Part shown: positions 49,195 to 58,800 of the stretch, piece by piece
Position numbering within the stretch: position 1 is the stretch's first letter
Layout of the letters: the number at the start of each line of letters is the position of its first letter
Source of the DNA: Mallotus nudiflorus
Lineage: Eukaryota; Streptophyta; Magnoliopsida; Malpighiales; Euphorbiaceae
Assembly (NCBI GenBank): GCA_947683625.1
Contig: CANTUR010000239.1
Coordinates: forward strand, 7,607,001 to 7,671,000
Length of the DNA: 64,000 nt
Direction of reading: 5' to 3'
Translations under genes and position numbers: made by a program
Notes under the pieces: generated by a model
Database searches by the model: none
The model's input: only the letters and a program-made list of their open reading frames with translations
What the model was told of the DNA's origin: nothing

Positions 49195-49290
49195 TGTAAA
49201 GATGCGACACCTCTTTGGTAAGGTGTCACCTCATTAATGCTCAGGGTGAAGAGGCAATGCCTCTTCATTAAGGCAATCACTCCTTCACCA
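49195..49290 (-). repeat. U3 palindromic array of the family T LTR
   Basis: It contains AAGAGGCAATGCCTCTT (perfect inverted repeat) and GACACCT..AGGTGTC (7-bp arms, 8-nt loop). The array lies about 218-313 bp from the LTR start, the same distance as the unrelated-sequence arrays of family N. Confidence 0.7.
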
Positions 49291-49508
49291 GGGTTATTGG
49301 AGCTTTGGGCCTAAAAGGCCTGGTTTGGGTTTAATAAAAGGCTAATGGGCTTAGTATTTTAGGTTTTGGCTAGATGTGAAAGCTTTTATCTAGGTTAAAT
49401 CTCTTGAATTCATTCTAAAAAAGATCTTAGGCTCTTCTTACATTCAAAAGTTAGATTATCTCATCACCGAGCTTTCGTTGCCTACTGATCAAATCGAGGG
49501 TGTCCACA

Positions 49509-49527
49509 GTTTGCTCCCTTAGTTTTT
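49509..49527 (-). promoter_or_regulatory. Polypurine tract of family T
   Basis: Minus strand AAAAACTAAGGGAGCAAAC directly precedes the 3' LTR start. Confidence 0.7.
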
Positions 49528-49599
49528 TAAAAAATGGATTTATGAAATCAATATTTGAAAAAATAGCATGCACAATAGATATTAAAAATGTCATACTTG

Positions 49600-50155
49600 A
49601 CCTGTAAGCTTCACTTAGGCCGTTAGTTTCTGGAATTCAAATTGGAAATGTCAAACTTTAACTTGAAATGTGACCATAATCCTCAGGTTTTCTTGGCCCG
49701 ATCAATCACTCATTATAGATTTTATGTGAATCTTTTTTCTTTCTAACACATGCATCACTCAATAGAAAAGGATGGTGTCCTAAGCCTTTTTAACATAAAA
49801 CTGGTGAAAAGTAACCATGTTCCTCATTTTTTTCTAGCCCGATCAGTTACTTATTATAAATTTGGCATGAACTCCGAGAATTTTTTACATGAAACTCACT
49901 CAGTAGAAAAGATGTGAATCTTAAGTCTTTATAACATAAAACTGGTGAAACATAACTATGTTCCTCGGGTTTTCCTAGCCTAATCAGTTACCTATTATAA
50001 TATGAAACTCTAAGCCTTGCTAATGTGAAACTCATTCAGTAGACACAGAACTGGTGAAACATAACTGTGTTCCTCGAATTTTCCTAGCCAGATCATTTAC
50101 TCATTTTGGCATGAATTATGAGCCTTTCTAACATGAAACTCACTAAGTAGAATGA
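49600..50155 (-). repeat. Long-period tandem repeats (about 110-140 bp) near the 3' LTR of family T
   Basis: Four imperfect units built on AAACTGGTGAAACATAACT, GTTCCTCGGGTTTTCCTAG, CCCGATCAGTTACTCATTAT and ACATGAAACTCACTCAGTAG. The block ACTGGTGAAA occurs near 49800, 49941 and 50050. Confidence 0.7.
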
Positions 50156-50470
50156 TCTCATGTTTTCCTGGCCTAATTTATCATGTAGAAATGCAATCTT
50201 GGGTTTTCCTTGCCTAAGTCATCGCTTAAATATGATCCTAGGTTTTCTTAGCCCGAGTCATCGCTCAAACGTGATCCTAGGTTTTCCTGGCCTGAGTCAT
50301 CACTCAAACACGATCTTGGGTTTTCCTGGCCTGTGTCATTACTTATAATGGTGATCCCAAGTTTTCCTAGCTCAAGTTATCATATAGAAACATGATCCCG
50401 GGTTTTCCTGGCCTGAGTCATCACTCAAACGCAATCCTGGGTTTTCCTAGCCCGAGTCATCGCTCACAAA
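50156..50470 (-). repeat. 39-bp tandem repeat near the 3' LTR of family T
   Basis: About eight units of GATCCTAGGTTTTCCTGGCC followed by GAGTCATCGCTCAAACGC, period 39 bp. An internal inverted word (ATCGC with GCGAT around TCAAAC) occurs in the best copies. The plus open frame 50160-50348 reads a 13-residue repeat and is an artefact of the period. The position, just inside the polypurine tract, matches the repeat arrays of family N. Confidence 0.8.
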
Positions 50471-51225
50471 CAAAAGATGCATTTCAAGAATACAATCCAA
50501 CTAGACACTCTTCAAACTGATGCTTTGATTAGAAAATTTCCAATTCTTCGATTAGAAAATTTCCAATTCTTCGATCTTCAATTTTAGGATACACCCAAGA
50601 AGTGACATGATCATCATCATTCATTTTTTCATTCATTCTTCTTGATCCACTGGGGATTTTTTTTTTTTTTAATTTTTGTAGGTTCCACTAGGGATGTCCA
50701 CTTCATGGGCCATTCTTTCTTTCAATCAATGGGCTTTGCCCTTCTTTCTTTTTCAGCAAGTCTTTCTCCTTTACCTTTTTACTTTTCTATATGAAGCTTC
50801 TTCTTCTTTTTTTCTTCAATACACTTTTGCTTTTCAAGCTTTCGTTCCTTTCTCTCTCAATTTTCTCCTTTACTTTTCAAAGCTTTCTTCACTATGGATG
50901 CCACACAAACTCTAGATTTACCTACTTAGGATCAGGTGATGCCTACAGTACATGCAACGCATAACATTAGTCTCAACCCCAGAGATAAGATCCCTCTTTT
51001 CACAAACGTGCAATCTTACATTTGTGGACTGGCCATATAAGAGGTTAGTGATTGATTTATTTGCTTTTTTGATTGATTTATTTATTTTTTTCCTATAAAT
51101 AATGTTAGAAAGCATCAGGTTAGTGATCATAACCATGTACTAATCATGAAAAATGAAAATGCATATGATTAAACTGAGAAAAATTAAGGAAAATTGAAAA
51201 TCGTGTCAATTCACTGACATGAAGA
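50471..51225. other. Spacer, pyrimidine-rich, no gene assigned
   Basis: Contains a T-run near 50660 and CTTT-rich sequence to 50900. The small open frames at 50694-50915 (plus) and 50918-51136 (minus) show no conserved domain. It may include upstream sequence of the plus-strand PMD gene. Confidence 0.35.
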
Positions 51226-51410
51226 GGCATCACCTCTTTGGTCAGGTGATTGCCTCTTTATTTAGGTGATCGCCTCCTAGAGAAGAGGCATTCACCTTTT
51301 CATGGTAGAAGGAGACTTGTAGAAGTGATCGCCTCTTTATGAGGAGGCAAAACCTCTACTGTCAAGCGTTCGCCTATGCATAAAGGCATTCGCCTCTTCA
51401 CCAGTGATCT
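51226..51410 (+). repeat. Palindromic GAGGCGATCGCCTC-type array upstream of the plus-strand PMD gene
   Basis: About ten GAGGC/GCCTC words. The best hairpin pairs AAGAGGCATCACCT with AGGTGATTGCCTCTT around an 8-nt loop (one bulge). Others include GGTGATCGCCTCC and GAAGTGATCGCCTC. It has the same vocabulary as the LTR arrays at 48452-48520 and 49195-49290 and the hairpin at 53899-53995. Confidence 0.7.
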
Positions 51411-52817
51411 ACAAATTCTTTAAAATTTTTTACATGCACTACATAAATATTCAACTCCTATTTTTCATTAGCTTGATGCACACACATTGAAGGGTGCTGG
51501 TAACTTCAGTGGTGCCCATATCTAGTACGATAGCTTTCATCCTTTTATCAAGACTTGTATATTCGACACTGAATTCTCTAACTTCATTCTCCCTCTATCG
51601 AGTTCTCAAGGGCAGACTAACTACCAGCCTTTGCATGCTTTGATAGAGAGGCGGTCAAAAACTACTCGTACCTTTCAATTTCTTTCTAACGAGCTTACTA
51701 TGGACTCGGTTTCTTTTACAGCTGTGACCGGTATTGCTTGTGCAAGAGATCTTGTTCCCTTTGATGTGAGTCTACATCATCTATCTCCAAAGCGGCTTTC
51801 TTATGTCGAGCATCTACTGGGCATGGTTATGGACATGAAGGGGACTTACACTGTGAAGGTTGACTCCATCAAAAGTTAATACACCCTGGAGAGAATAGCA
51901 ACTTCCACTTCTGGTCTTCATATTGATCAAATGGTAAGGGCCTTCTTGGTTTATTTATTTAGGACTATGCTTTTTGCTGACACAGTGAGTTCCATTGATT
52001 TGTATTTCTTGTTGCCTTTGAGGGATCTTGACCTGGTGGCTTCATACGATTGGGGGAGTTGTGCTCTAGCCTATTTATACCAGAGCATGGACAAGACTGT
52101 CTAGGGATCTAGATGGTTCTATGGCTTTTAACATGTTGTCCTAGTATTTCTCTCTTTTCCTTTTCTCCATTAAGTTTGACTTAGATATTGTTATCATAAT
52201 TTGTTAATAGCTCTTCTTTTTCTTCTTTACTTTACAAGATTAGGCTCTAAAGCTGGAGATGATTATCAGGATATCTCCCATCCATGATGTACCCTTCCTA
52301 GCTATGTCGAGGTGGGGTCTTAATTGATCTTGGAGGAAGGCTATTATTCGCATGCACATCCATCGCGAGCACCTGAACTCCCTAACCTTCGACCAAGTAT
52401 GTACCTGCAAATTAAATCATAATTAGTAATCTACTTATTAATTAAATTTATTCACTTGCTTATTCGTTCTTGCTTATTCGCCTAGACTTGTAGGGTCCTA
52501 AGGCTAAATGGTCCTAGGATATGATTCACTCTAAGTTGTTATCTGAGAAAAGGGTACTACTCTAAGGACTCGATTGCAGAGTTTAGTTCCTTGGCAAGAG
52601 GATTTGATCTTGGCATGGGGGTGCTCGGGTGAGATGACCTCCACTTGCTCCTCCTCATGATATCTTCTAGGCTCATCTATTGAAGGGAGAGGAGATAGAT
52701 CATACTATTGAGGGAGATGATGTTAATGGTCATTATGAGAGGAGGAAGTCTCATTATGCAAACTTCACATGGACACATCTTCTACAGTATATGCCTCTTA
52801 CCATATCCATATCTCAT

Positions 52818-52907
52818 GTAAGCAAATAATTCTATTAGGCATACAATTTTATATTCTCATCTGCAAATGTCTTCTTTCTGAATTATTTTTTCTTTTTTTC
52901 CCTTTAG
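52818..52907 (+). other. Intron in the antisense PMD gene
   Basis: Donor GTAAGC after ...ATCTCAT and acceptor TTTTTTTCCCTTTAG. Excision joins LTISISH to APIRALVARTRP without a frame change. The spliced frame is open from the GEEIDHTIEGDD region through to LIVAPPPSGAF. Confidence 0.6.
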
Positions 52908-53347
52908 GCACCTATTAGGGCACTAGTTGCTCGCACTAGGCCTACTACTCAAGAGAGGCCAGCTCAACATCCTCACATTATACCATATGTTGAGAGTATT
53001 TTGATTGTCGCACCACCTCCTAGTGGTGCCTTTAGCTCTAGATTACACATGGTTTCCAGTAGGCTCATTGCTACTCCAAACTTGATGAGCTAATGCTAGG
53101 TGCCTTTAGTTGAGTTGTCCTACTAGTTCCTCATATTAGATATGAGCATAGAGACCATATTTCTCCCAAAGATCTCTACACATATGAGTTTTTCTTTTCT
53201 GCAAACTTGTTCTCAAATTTAATTTAACATAAGGTTAATCTTAATAATTGATTAATTATGTAGATGTCTTAAGACTAGGGAGAGTACATGTATAGGGTCA
53301 TTGAGGCCCAGAGGGACTTTTTGATTAGTGTGACTCAGCAGTGGAAG

Positions 53348-53419
53348 GTAACAATCATCTCTTATGTCTACATGTATGCATGCTCTTATGATTTCTTACC
53401 TTTTGTTGCATTCTAATAG
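53348..53419 (+). other. Intron in the antisense PMD gene, last
   Basis: Donor GTAACA and acceptor TTGCATTCTAATAG, 72 bp. It joins SVTQQWK to DELDAHQVRITALE in frame, in a coiled-coil-like stretch before the acidic tail. Confidence 0.6.
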
Positions 53420-53898
53420 GATGAGCTAGATGCTCATCAGGTTAGAATCACTGCTCTCGAGTGCTAGCTGGCTGCCCTTTAAATGGAAGATGATGATGAT
53501 AAGGATGGGGCTATTGAGAATAATAATAAGGAGCATGTTGTTGAGGTTGAGCTTGCTGCTAAGCATGCCGAAGATGACAGTAGCGATGATAGAGATGATA
53601 CTGCAAATGATGCTATAGATAAAGAGCACAAGGATGATGAGGCTGAGGACGATGAGTAGGAGACTACATTGGATTCCCTTAAATTAGGACTATTTCTACT
53701 TCTTTGAGCTATTTAGCTATTATTGTTTTGAATTCTCTGTTCATTTCAACATTTTTTACGTTTTGCACAAGATGGATGTTTGAATTCATTTTTCTTTTAA
53801 TTAATTACAAAATACTCATTACAAAAATTGCTTCATTTGACAACTGAACTCAACATGTAGAATACAAACATCTTGTAGTAATAAAGTCAACTTCTAAC

Positions 53899-53995
53899 TG
53901 TTGGAGAGGCATTACCTCTTTGTGAAAAGGCACTAGGGAATCATTTTAATATATAGAGGCACCGCCTGGTCATAGAGGTGATAGACTCTCCAACA
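53899..53995. repeat. 97-bp imperfect hairpin of GAGGC words
   Basis: Ends TGTTGGAGAG and CTCTCCAACA are exact 10-bp inverted repeats. Inside, ATTACCTCTTTGTG and AGGC pair imperfectly with CATAGAGGTGAT and GCCT. It lies 14 bp upstream of a TATA box and next to the second antisense gene. Confidence 0.65.
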
Positions 53996-54008
53996 ATGCT
54001 ATGCAGCC

Positions 54009-54015
54009 TATAAAA
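54009..54015 (+). promoter_or_regulatory. TATA box of the second antisense gene
   Basis: CCTATAAAATCCCC followed by a pyrimidine-rich leader (CTTTCCTCTCTTCTC) and the first ATG at 54105. This is a classic plant core-promoter layout, just downstream of the 97-bp hairpin. Confidence 0.5.
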
Positions 54016-54104
54016 TCCCCAATTTCCTCCTAAAATCCCTAACTTTCCTCTCTTCTCGATTTCTCTTCCTCTTCTCTTTCTAAACAGCATCCCAACTTCT
54101 GAAA

Positions 54105-55337
54105 ATGATAGAAAGAAGCTTGAAACAACTATAACCGATCTTGAATAATATGGATGGTGGATTATAGGCTAGATTAGAGCCATTTCATCTATTTTTCTTC
54201 CAATCCATACATACTAGGAAGATTAATTTCCCTTTTCTCTATGTTCTTACTTAGTTCTAGGATTCTTAGAAACATGTCTTTAGGTTCAACACTATTGAGC
54301 TATGCCCCTTGTCAGAGGAATTCAAGGCTATATTGGGCTCCCAGATGGATTCTACTTGTCAGATTGTAATTCCTTCGATTGAAACTCAAATTTTTAGTTT
54401 ATTCAATACCAAATGGCTCGCTTATTCAATATTTCTCCTTAATCTTCTCTTCACTATGTCTTCAGTAATGAAGTTCTAATAATCTCTTTTCTTAAGGCTA
54501 TAAAGTTTGCAGATAGGAATGAAGTTTACTAGCCTCGGATGATCACTCTTTGTCTGTATGCTTAGTTTCTACTTATTTCACCCTCTAGTAACAGGGATTC
54601 AAAGATTCTTCACATTTTAAATGAAGTGGAAGGAGGCTTCAATCCTCTTCCTCTTATCTTAGTAGAGACCATCATTGGGCTCGACAATTTCTCTAAAACC
54701 AAATGATTCTCAAGGAGCCCCCTACTGTTGGAGGTTAGCTTCTTTTTTCTTTCATTATTTTCTACTTGTTTTTTCCTTTTTACCCATTCATCATTCTACA
54801 GGCATAGTTTATTGAGAAATTAAAGTTGCTTGAACCTTTCAGAGACATTGTGTGCTATCAAGCCAAACATTACCGTATGAGAAGACTAAACCCTATTCCG
54901 AAAGACCTTCAGAGTTGGTTGTCCACATTTCCTGACACTTTGATTAGTGGACGTGCCCATGGTAGAGGTTGCAGCATGTGACTTTCAAGTCCTACACGTA
55001 TTGCATTCCCCTAGCCAGTCTTCATTCAACCACTTTTTACAATCTCGCTAGACTTTGCAAACAGTATGGATAAAAGCAACTGATTGTAAAGCTAATGCAT
55101 GAATTTAAGGGAGAACCTCTTTCTCAAAATTTCCTTAATAATCTAATTGCCACTTGCCCTTGTAGATTCATTTTGAGGTTTGTTGACTATAATGGAGATC
55201 GATCCACTGATGACTAGTATAAAGCATGGATTTAGCTTTAGCAAATGGATATGGATGAATTCTCAAGAAATAGGATGACAAAAGCATTGCAAGCTCTAGG
55301 TGTTCAAGGGGTTCAAAAGAAGAGAAGGCAAATTTAG
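54105..55337 (+). pseudogene. Second antisense gene of family T, function unknown, intron-bearing
   Basis: Fragments in one consistent direction give a protein-like sequence: EEFKAILGSQMDSTCQIVIP and SLFNTKWLAYS (54315-54430), GLDNFSKTK (about 54680) and SPLLLE. After a clean intron (54734-54801) it continues FIEKLKLLEPFRDIVCYQAK, HYRMRRLNPIPKDLQSWLST and FPDTLISGRAHGRG. Then come SPTRIAFPLASLHSTTFYNL, ARLCKQYG and HEFKGEPLSQNFLNNLIATC, with a basic C-terminus QKKRRQI and TAG at 55335-55337. The pattern 'SPLLLQ.W..EKL...P' and 'FYNPARL.RQFG' recalls uncharacterised plant transposon-associated proteins (possibly those grouped as DUF7745; not certain). Stops (for example TAG where Trp is expected after the intron) show decay. 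It lies tail-to-tail with the integrase gene of the minus strand. Confidence 0.5.
54734..54801 (+). other. Intron in the second antisense gene
   Basis: Donor GTTAGC after ...CTGTTGGAG and acceptor TTCATCATTCTACAG, 68 bp. Excision keeps the frame from SPLLLE to FIEKLKLLEP (with one internal stop from Trp to TAG). Confidence 0.6.
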
Positions 55338-55559
55338 TTTATGCAATTTAGTCTTTATCTGCTCTTTTATTGAATGGAATTTCCCTTTTTAGTTAAACAA
55401 TGTGTCATAAGCATTTAATGCAATGCTCAACAATAATAAAGGCAATTCATTCCATTTAAATTAAGCACAAAATGACTATACAATTTGCTTATTGTATATC
55501 CCCTGTTATTAATTGGCTTACCCTTGCAAGTTTTCCAATTAATTATTTTTTATCTCTCT

Positions 55560-56960
55560 CTCTCCTTTTTCATATCCTTAACTTTTGCCTAGACCACATC
55601 TTTTAAGGTTTTCAATCCAATAAGACTTTCTTTTTTAATTTCTAACTTTTTCCTAAGCAACTTCTTTTTGAGGTTTTCTCCCTTGCTAGACTTCACAAAA
55701 AGTATTTCTTCAATTTTTCAAGGTTGATGGGCTCTTTGAATTCATTTCCTTCAAAGTCAGATGAAATGGCAGTGCTTTTAAAAATAGCTTCTTTACCATG
55801 TACAAACCTTGCAGGTCAGCTTTAACTTCCCTCAAGGATTAGTTATGATCGGCCTAGTCAGCTTTAAAACCAAATCACCCTTTTTAATCTTGCCTAGCTT
55901 AATCTTCTCATTATAAGCCTGAGCTATTCTTTTTTTATACAACTGAGAGTGATACATGGCTTTCATTCTTTTTTCATTAAATAATGTTAGCTGCATTAGT
56001 TGGCTCTCTACCCACTAATACTCTAGAATTTTAGACTCTACAAGAACTCTCAAAGATTGGATCTCTACTTCCACTAGCAATACTGCCTCGCATCTATACA
56101 CTAGAGAATACAGAGTAACTCCAGTTGATGTTCTAGTAGTGGTTCTATATCCCCACTATGTGAACTACAGGCAATATGCCTAATCTTTATAATTCTCCAA
56201 TGTCTTGGTGAAAATCTTCTTTACATTCTTATTGGTGGCTTCCACAGTACCATTGGCTTATGGTCTGTACAGAGATGACTTGTGATGCTTAATTTTGTAC
56301 TCTTTCAACAAAGCAACTGTCTCAGCTCTAAATTGAACACCATTATCACTAACAACATGATATGGCAACCCATGCCAATAGATTATATTCTTCTCTATAA
56401 ACCTCGCCATCTTTTTTGATCCGACAGTGACATATAACTCTGCTTCCATTTGGAGAAGTAATCAATTGCCTCTACTATGTAGCGATGATCATTGGATGAT
56501 TTTGACCTTATCTCCCTAATAATATAAATTCCCCAGGCTTTAAATGACTATGGAGAAGTCAATCCTTGAAGTTCCATTGAAGGCAAATGACTAACATTGC
56601 CATATGCTTGGCAGTTATGACACTTCTCCACAAATCTCACACAATCAGTTTCCATCGTTAGCCAAAAGTAGCCTTAATGTGCTATTTTTTTAGCCAAAAT
56701 TTTCCCATTCATATACAGACCACACACTCCTTCATGGATTGCTTCCATGAGCTTCGGAGTTTCAATTTTTTTAATGCATTTGAGATGTACTCCAGTCTCT
56801 TTTATACAGTATTTCATTATGGTTGATGAATTTTCAAGACAACATTCTGAGAGACATTCTCTCTTTCCTGTCAGCATCATCTGGAAACTATCCCATTTCT
56901 AAGTACTGTTGTAAATTTTAAAACCATGGATTTTCCATAGAGTCAATCGGCATCACCCTC
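55560..56960 (-). pseudogene. Integrase of family T (Ty3/gypsy, Tat lineage), broken
   Basis: Minus strand. The HHCC zinc-binding part reads AIHEGVCGLYMNG...LAKKIAH, a stop, GYFWLTMETDC and FVEKCHNCQAYGN. The second His appears to be Tyr; the CHNC pair is kept. The catalytic core has EAIDYFSKWMEAELYVTVGS (first Asp), LPYHVVSDNGVQFRAE (second Asp) and YRP-stop-ANGTVEATNKN (Glu). The C-terminal part shows MKAMYHSQLYKKRIAQAYNE and KIKKGDLVLK. This is the typical order zinc finger, DDE core and C-terminal domain, downstream of the second RNase H. Integrase inserts the element's cDNA into the host genome. Several stops and shifts make it non-functional. Confidence 0.85.
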
Positions 56961-57059
56961 ATCTCTTCATAAGAAGGGATTCGAGATTTTATAAGGACAA
57001 GAGGTTTAACTACGGTTTGCTTTTTTCCTTTCCATGTCAAAGCTAAAGTAGCCAAAGCA

Positions 57060-57475
57060 TTTGCCATCTGATTAGCAAATGTACAAATTTGCACTTAGTA
57101 CAAGCTAACAAAAGGGTTGCAGAATAATCCCAGTACATTTTCAACTTATCCTCCCTCACTTCCCACTAGCTGGAGATCTATTTCACTACTAACATAGAAT
57201 CTCCATATACTGTGATTTCTTTTGCCCTTACACTTTTGAGTGCTTCTAAACCATAAATGCAAGCTTCATACTTGGCTTGATTATTGGTATCTTTAAATTC
57301 TAATCTTTTCACCATTGTGATCATTTCTTCCTCTTGTGAGATCAGAATTATGCCAATACCTGCTTCTTTGTTATTAATAGCTTTATCAATGTACATTTTC
57401 CATGTTTGGATTTTTATTGCCCTTAAGTACTCATCTGGAAATTCTAATTCCCATTCTTGTTCATCTATCATCAGT
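57060..57475 (-). pseudogene. Second, archaeal-type RNase H domain (aRNH) of family T
   Basis: The minus frame 57471-57178 reads MYIDKAINNKEAGIGIILIS, FKDTNNQAKYEACIYGLEAL and ITVYGDSMLVVK. The acidic residues expected for RNase H catalysis are present (D in YIDKA, E in YEA, D in YGDS). The TNNQAKYEA and GDSMLV motifs are characteristic of the extra RNase H domain that marks the Tat lineage of plant Ty3/gypsy elements. Its C-terminal part runs on past 57178 with a frame interruption. It follows a degenerate first RNase H and precedes integrase, the usual Tat order. Confidence 0.85.
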
Positions 57476-57479
57476 TTTA

Positions 57480-57937
57480 AGCTAGGAAGTTAGCTATGGC
57501 TCTTCCTTTTACCACTTTCTTTACCATATATTCGATGTCAAACTTAGTGAGTAGAACTAGCCATCTGGCTAATTTCCCTGTCAATAATGGGGTCTATTGC
57601 AAATATCTTATAGGATCATGCTCATAAACTGCTTGAATCTGGTAAGATTAGAAGTAATGTCGAAGCTTCTTTAATTCCCAGATCATAGCCAAAATGTCTT
57701 CTCTACCAAACTATAGTTGGCTTCATAAAGCAGGAGCTTCTTGCTTAAGTAAGACACCACGTGCTCAATCTTTCCTTTACCTTCTTAAGTGAGCATGGCA
57801 CCTATTACTTCCCTCTCAATTGCCAAGTAGAGAATTAATTATTTACCCAGCCTTGGTGGCTATAAGACTAGAGGATTCATCAAATAATTCTTGATAGTCT
57901 CAAATCCTCATTGGCACTTGTCATCCTAGATAATCAA
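57480..57937 (-). pseudogene. First (Ty3/gypsy) RNase H domain of family T, heavily decayed
   Basis: No long open frame remains, but minus-strand pieces show the expected pattern: HVVSYLSKKLLLYEANYS (the 'YYvSKaL..aE..Y' motif), then LVEK, DILAMIWELKKLRHYF and YQIQAVYEHDPIRYLQ. The position between RT and the second RNase H supports the call. Confidence 0.7.
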
Positions 57938-58800
57938 CTAATTCTTCTTCAGGAGTTTAAAAATTAGTTCACAAATCGTGGTCAGCTTAGCGATGAACCT
58001 ACTAATATATTGTAGTTGCCTAATAAATCCTATAACTTCTTTCTCAGTCTTTAGTGCAAGCATCTCTTGGATGGCTATGACCTTATCTAGGTCTACCTCA
58101 ATCCCTCTCTGACTAATGATGTGTCCTAGCAACTTTTCAGAAGTCATCCTAAAAACATAATTCTTTGGGTTTAATATGAGATTGTACTTTTCAACCCTAG
58201 TTAAGAACTTTTCTATACCCTCAAAGTGCCCTTCTCTGGTAAGAGATCTCACCATCATGTCATCCACGTATACTTCTATCTCTTTGTGGGCCATGTCGTG
58301 CAATAAGGTAGTAGCTATCCTCTGATAGGTAGTTCCTATATTCTTCAATCCAAATGGCATGACTAAATAGCAATACACACCCTACTCAGTTGTGAAGGAG
58401 GTTTTCAGTTTATGAATCACTACCATTATAATGTGGTTGTACCCTAAGACGCCATCTATAAAGGAGTACATGGCACTAAAAGTTGCATTATCAACTAGAG
58501 TGTGGATATATGGTAAGGGAAATTCAGACAGGCTTTTTTCAAATCCCTGTAGTCCATGCACATCTTAATCCTTCCGTCTTTCTTTGAAACTAGCATGATG
58601 TTGCTAGTCATTGAGTGTCATCGACTACTTCTAGGAATTTCATCTTCAACTATTTCTCAACTTCTTCTTTGATAAAAAAAAAGATCCTATTTCGGTCTCA
58701 ATCTTCTCTATTTCTTTTTTACCAGTGCGATGAAATGATATATGGGAATTGCGTGTTCTATGATCTCTCTGTCAATCCGGGCATATCCTCATAACCCCAA
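57938..58800 (-). pseudogene. Reverse transcriptase of family T
   Basis: Minus strand. An upstream decayed part has MCMDYRDLKKACLNFPYHI and LVDNATFSAMYSFIDG. The open part 58378-57938 has YLVMPFGLKNIGTTYQRIAT, the catalytic YVDDMMVRS, HFEGIEKFLTRVEKYNLILN and RMTSEKLLGHIISQRGIEVD. The final palm/thumb part reads EVIGFIRQLQYISRFIAKL. This is a clear Ty3/gypsy RT with the YVDD box intact. RT copies the RNA genome to DNA from a tRNA primer in the virus-like particle. The N-terminal half carries stops. Confidence 0.9.

Larger units (their letters stand above)
47648..49508 (-). mobile_element. Family T 3' LTR, minus strand, about 1.9 kb
   Basis: The minus strand starts TGTGGACACCCTCGATTTG (49508) and runs to CTCGCCGCCC (47648), lacking the expected final CA. 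It is closely similar to 62580-64000. It holds palindromic arrays at 49195-49290 and 48452-48520 and the PBS-like decamer TGGCGACTCC at 47762-47771. Its U5 end shares blocks and order with the family N LTR: GGCGAGGTTTAG, CCCAAGT, GGGCTCAAGG, GAGTCGCCACC and GGGACA. Plus open frames at 47873-48103 and 48802-49017 lie in the LTR; the first recurs at 62781-62969 only because the LTR does. Confidence 0.8.
51460..53659 (+). pseudogene. Antisense plant mobile domain (PMD) type gene in family T, intron-bearing, decayed
   Basis: Transcribed opposite to the element's gag-pol. The frame around 51620-51880 reads LHALIERRSKTTRTFQF then NELTMDSVSFTAVTGI, the opening of the PMD. After one stop it continues with VRAFLVYLFRTMLFADT, PLRDLDLVASYDWGSCAL and AYLYQSM (51930-52090), the diagnostic core. 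Later exons carry SRWGLN.SWRKAIIRMHIHR, VPWQED-like remnants, an open stretch crossing a clean intron (52818-52907), then RDFLISVT and QWK joined across a second clean intron (53348-53419) to DELDAHQVRITALE. An acidic Asp/Glu tail ends at TAG 53657-53659. Extra or antisense genes are known in Tat-lineage elements. The role of this one is unknown. Scattered stops show it is inactive. Confidence 0.65.

Noticed and set aside
50160..50348. Open frame with a 13-residue repeat (ILGFPGLSHHSN type)
   Set aside because: It follows the 39-bp repeat exactly and has no protein evidence.
53426..53629. Minus-strand hydrophobic open frame that could be a membrane protein
   Set aside because: It is the complement of the acidic Asp/Glu tail of the antisense PMD gene.
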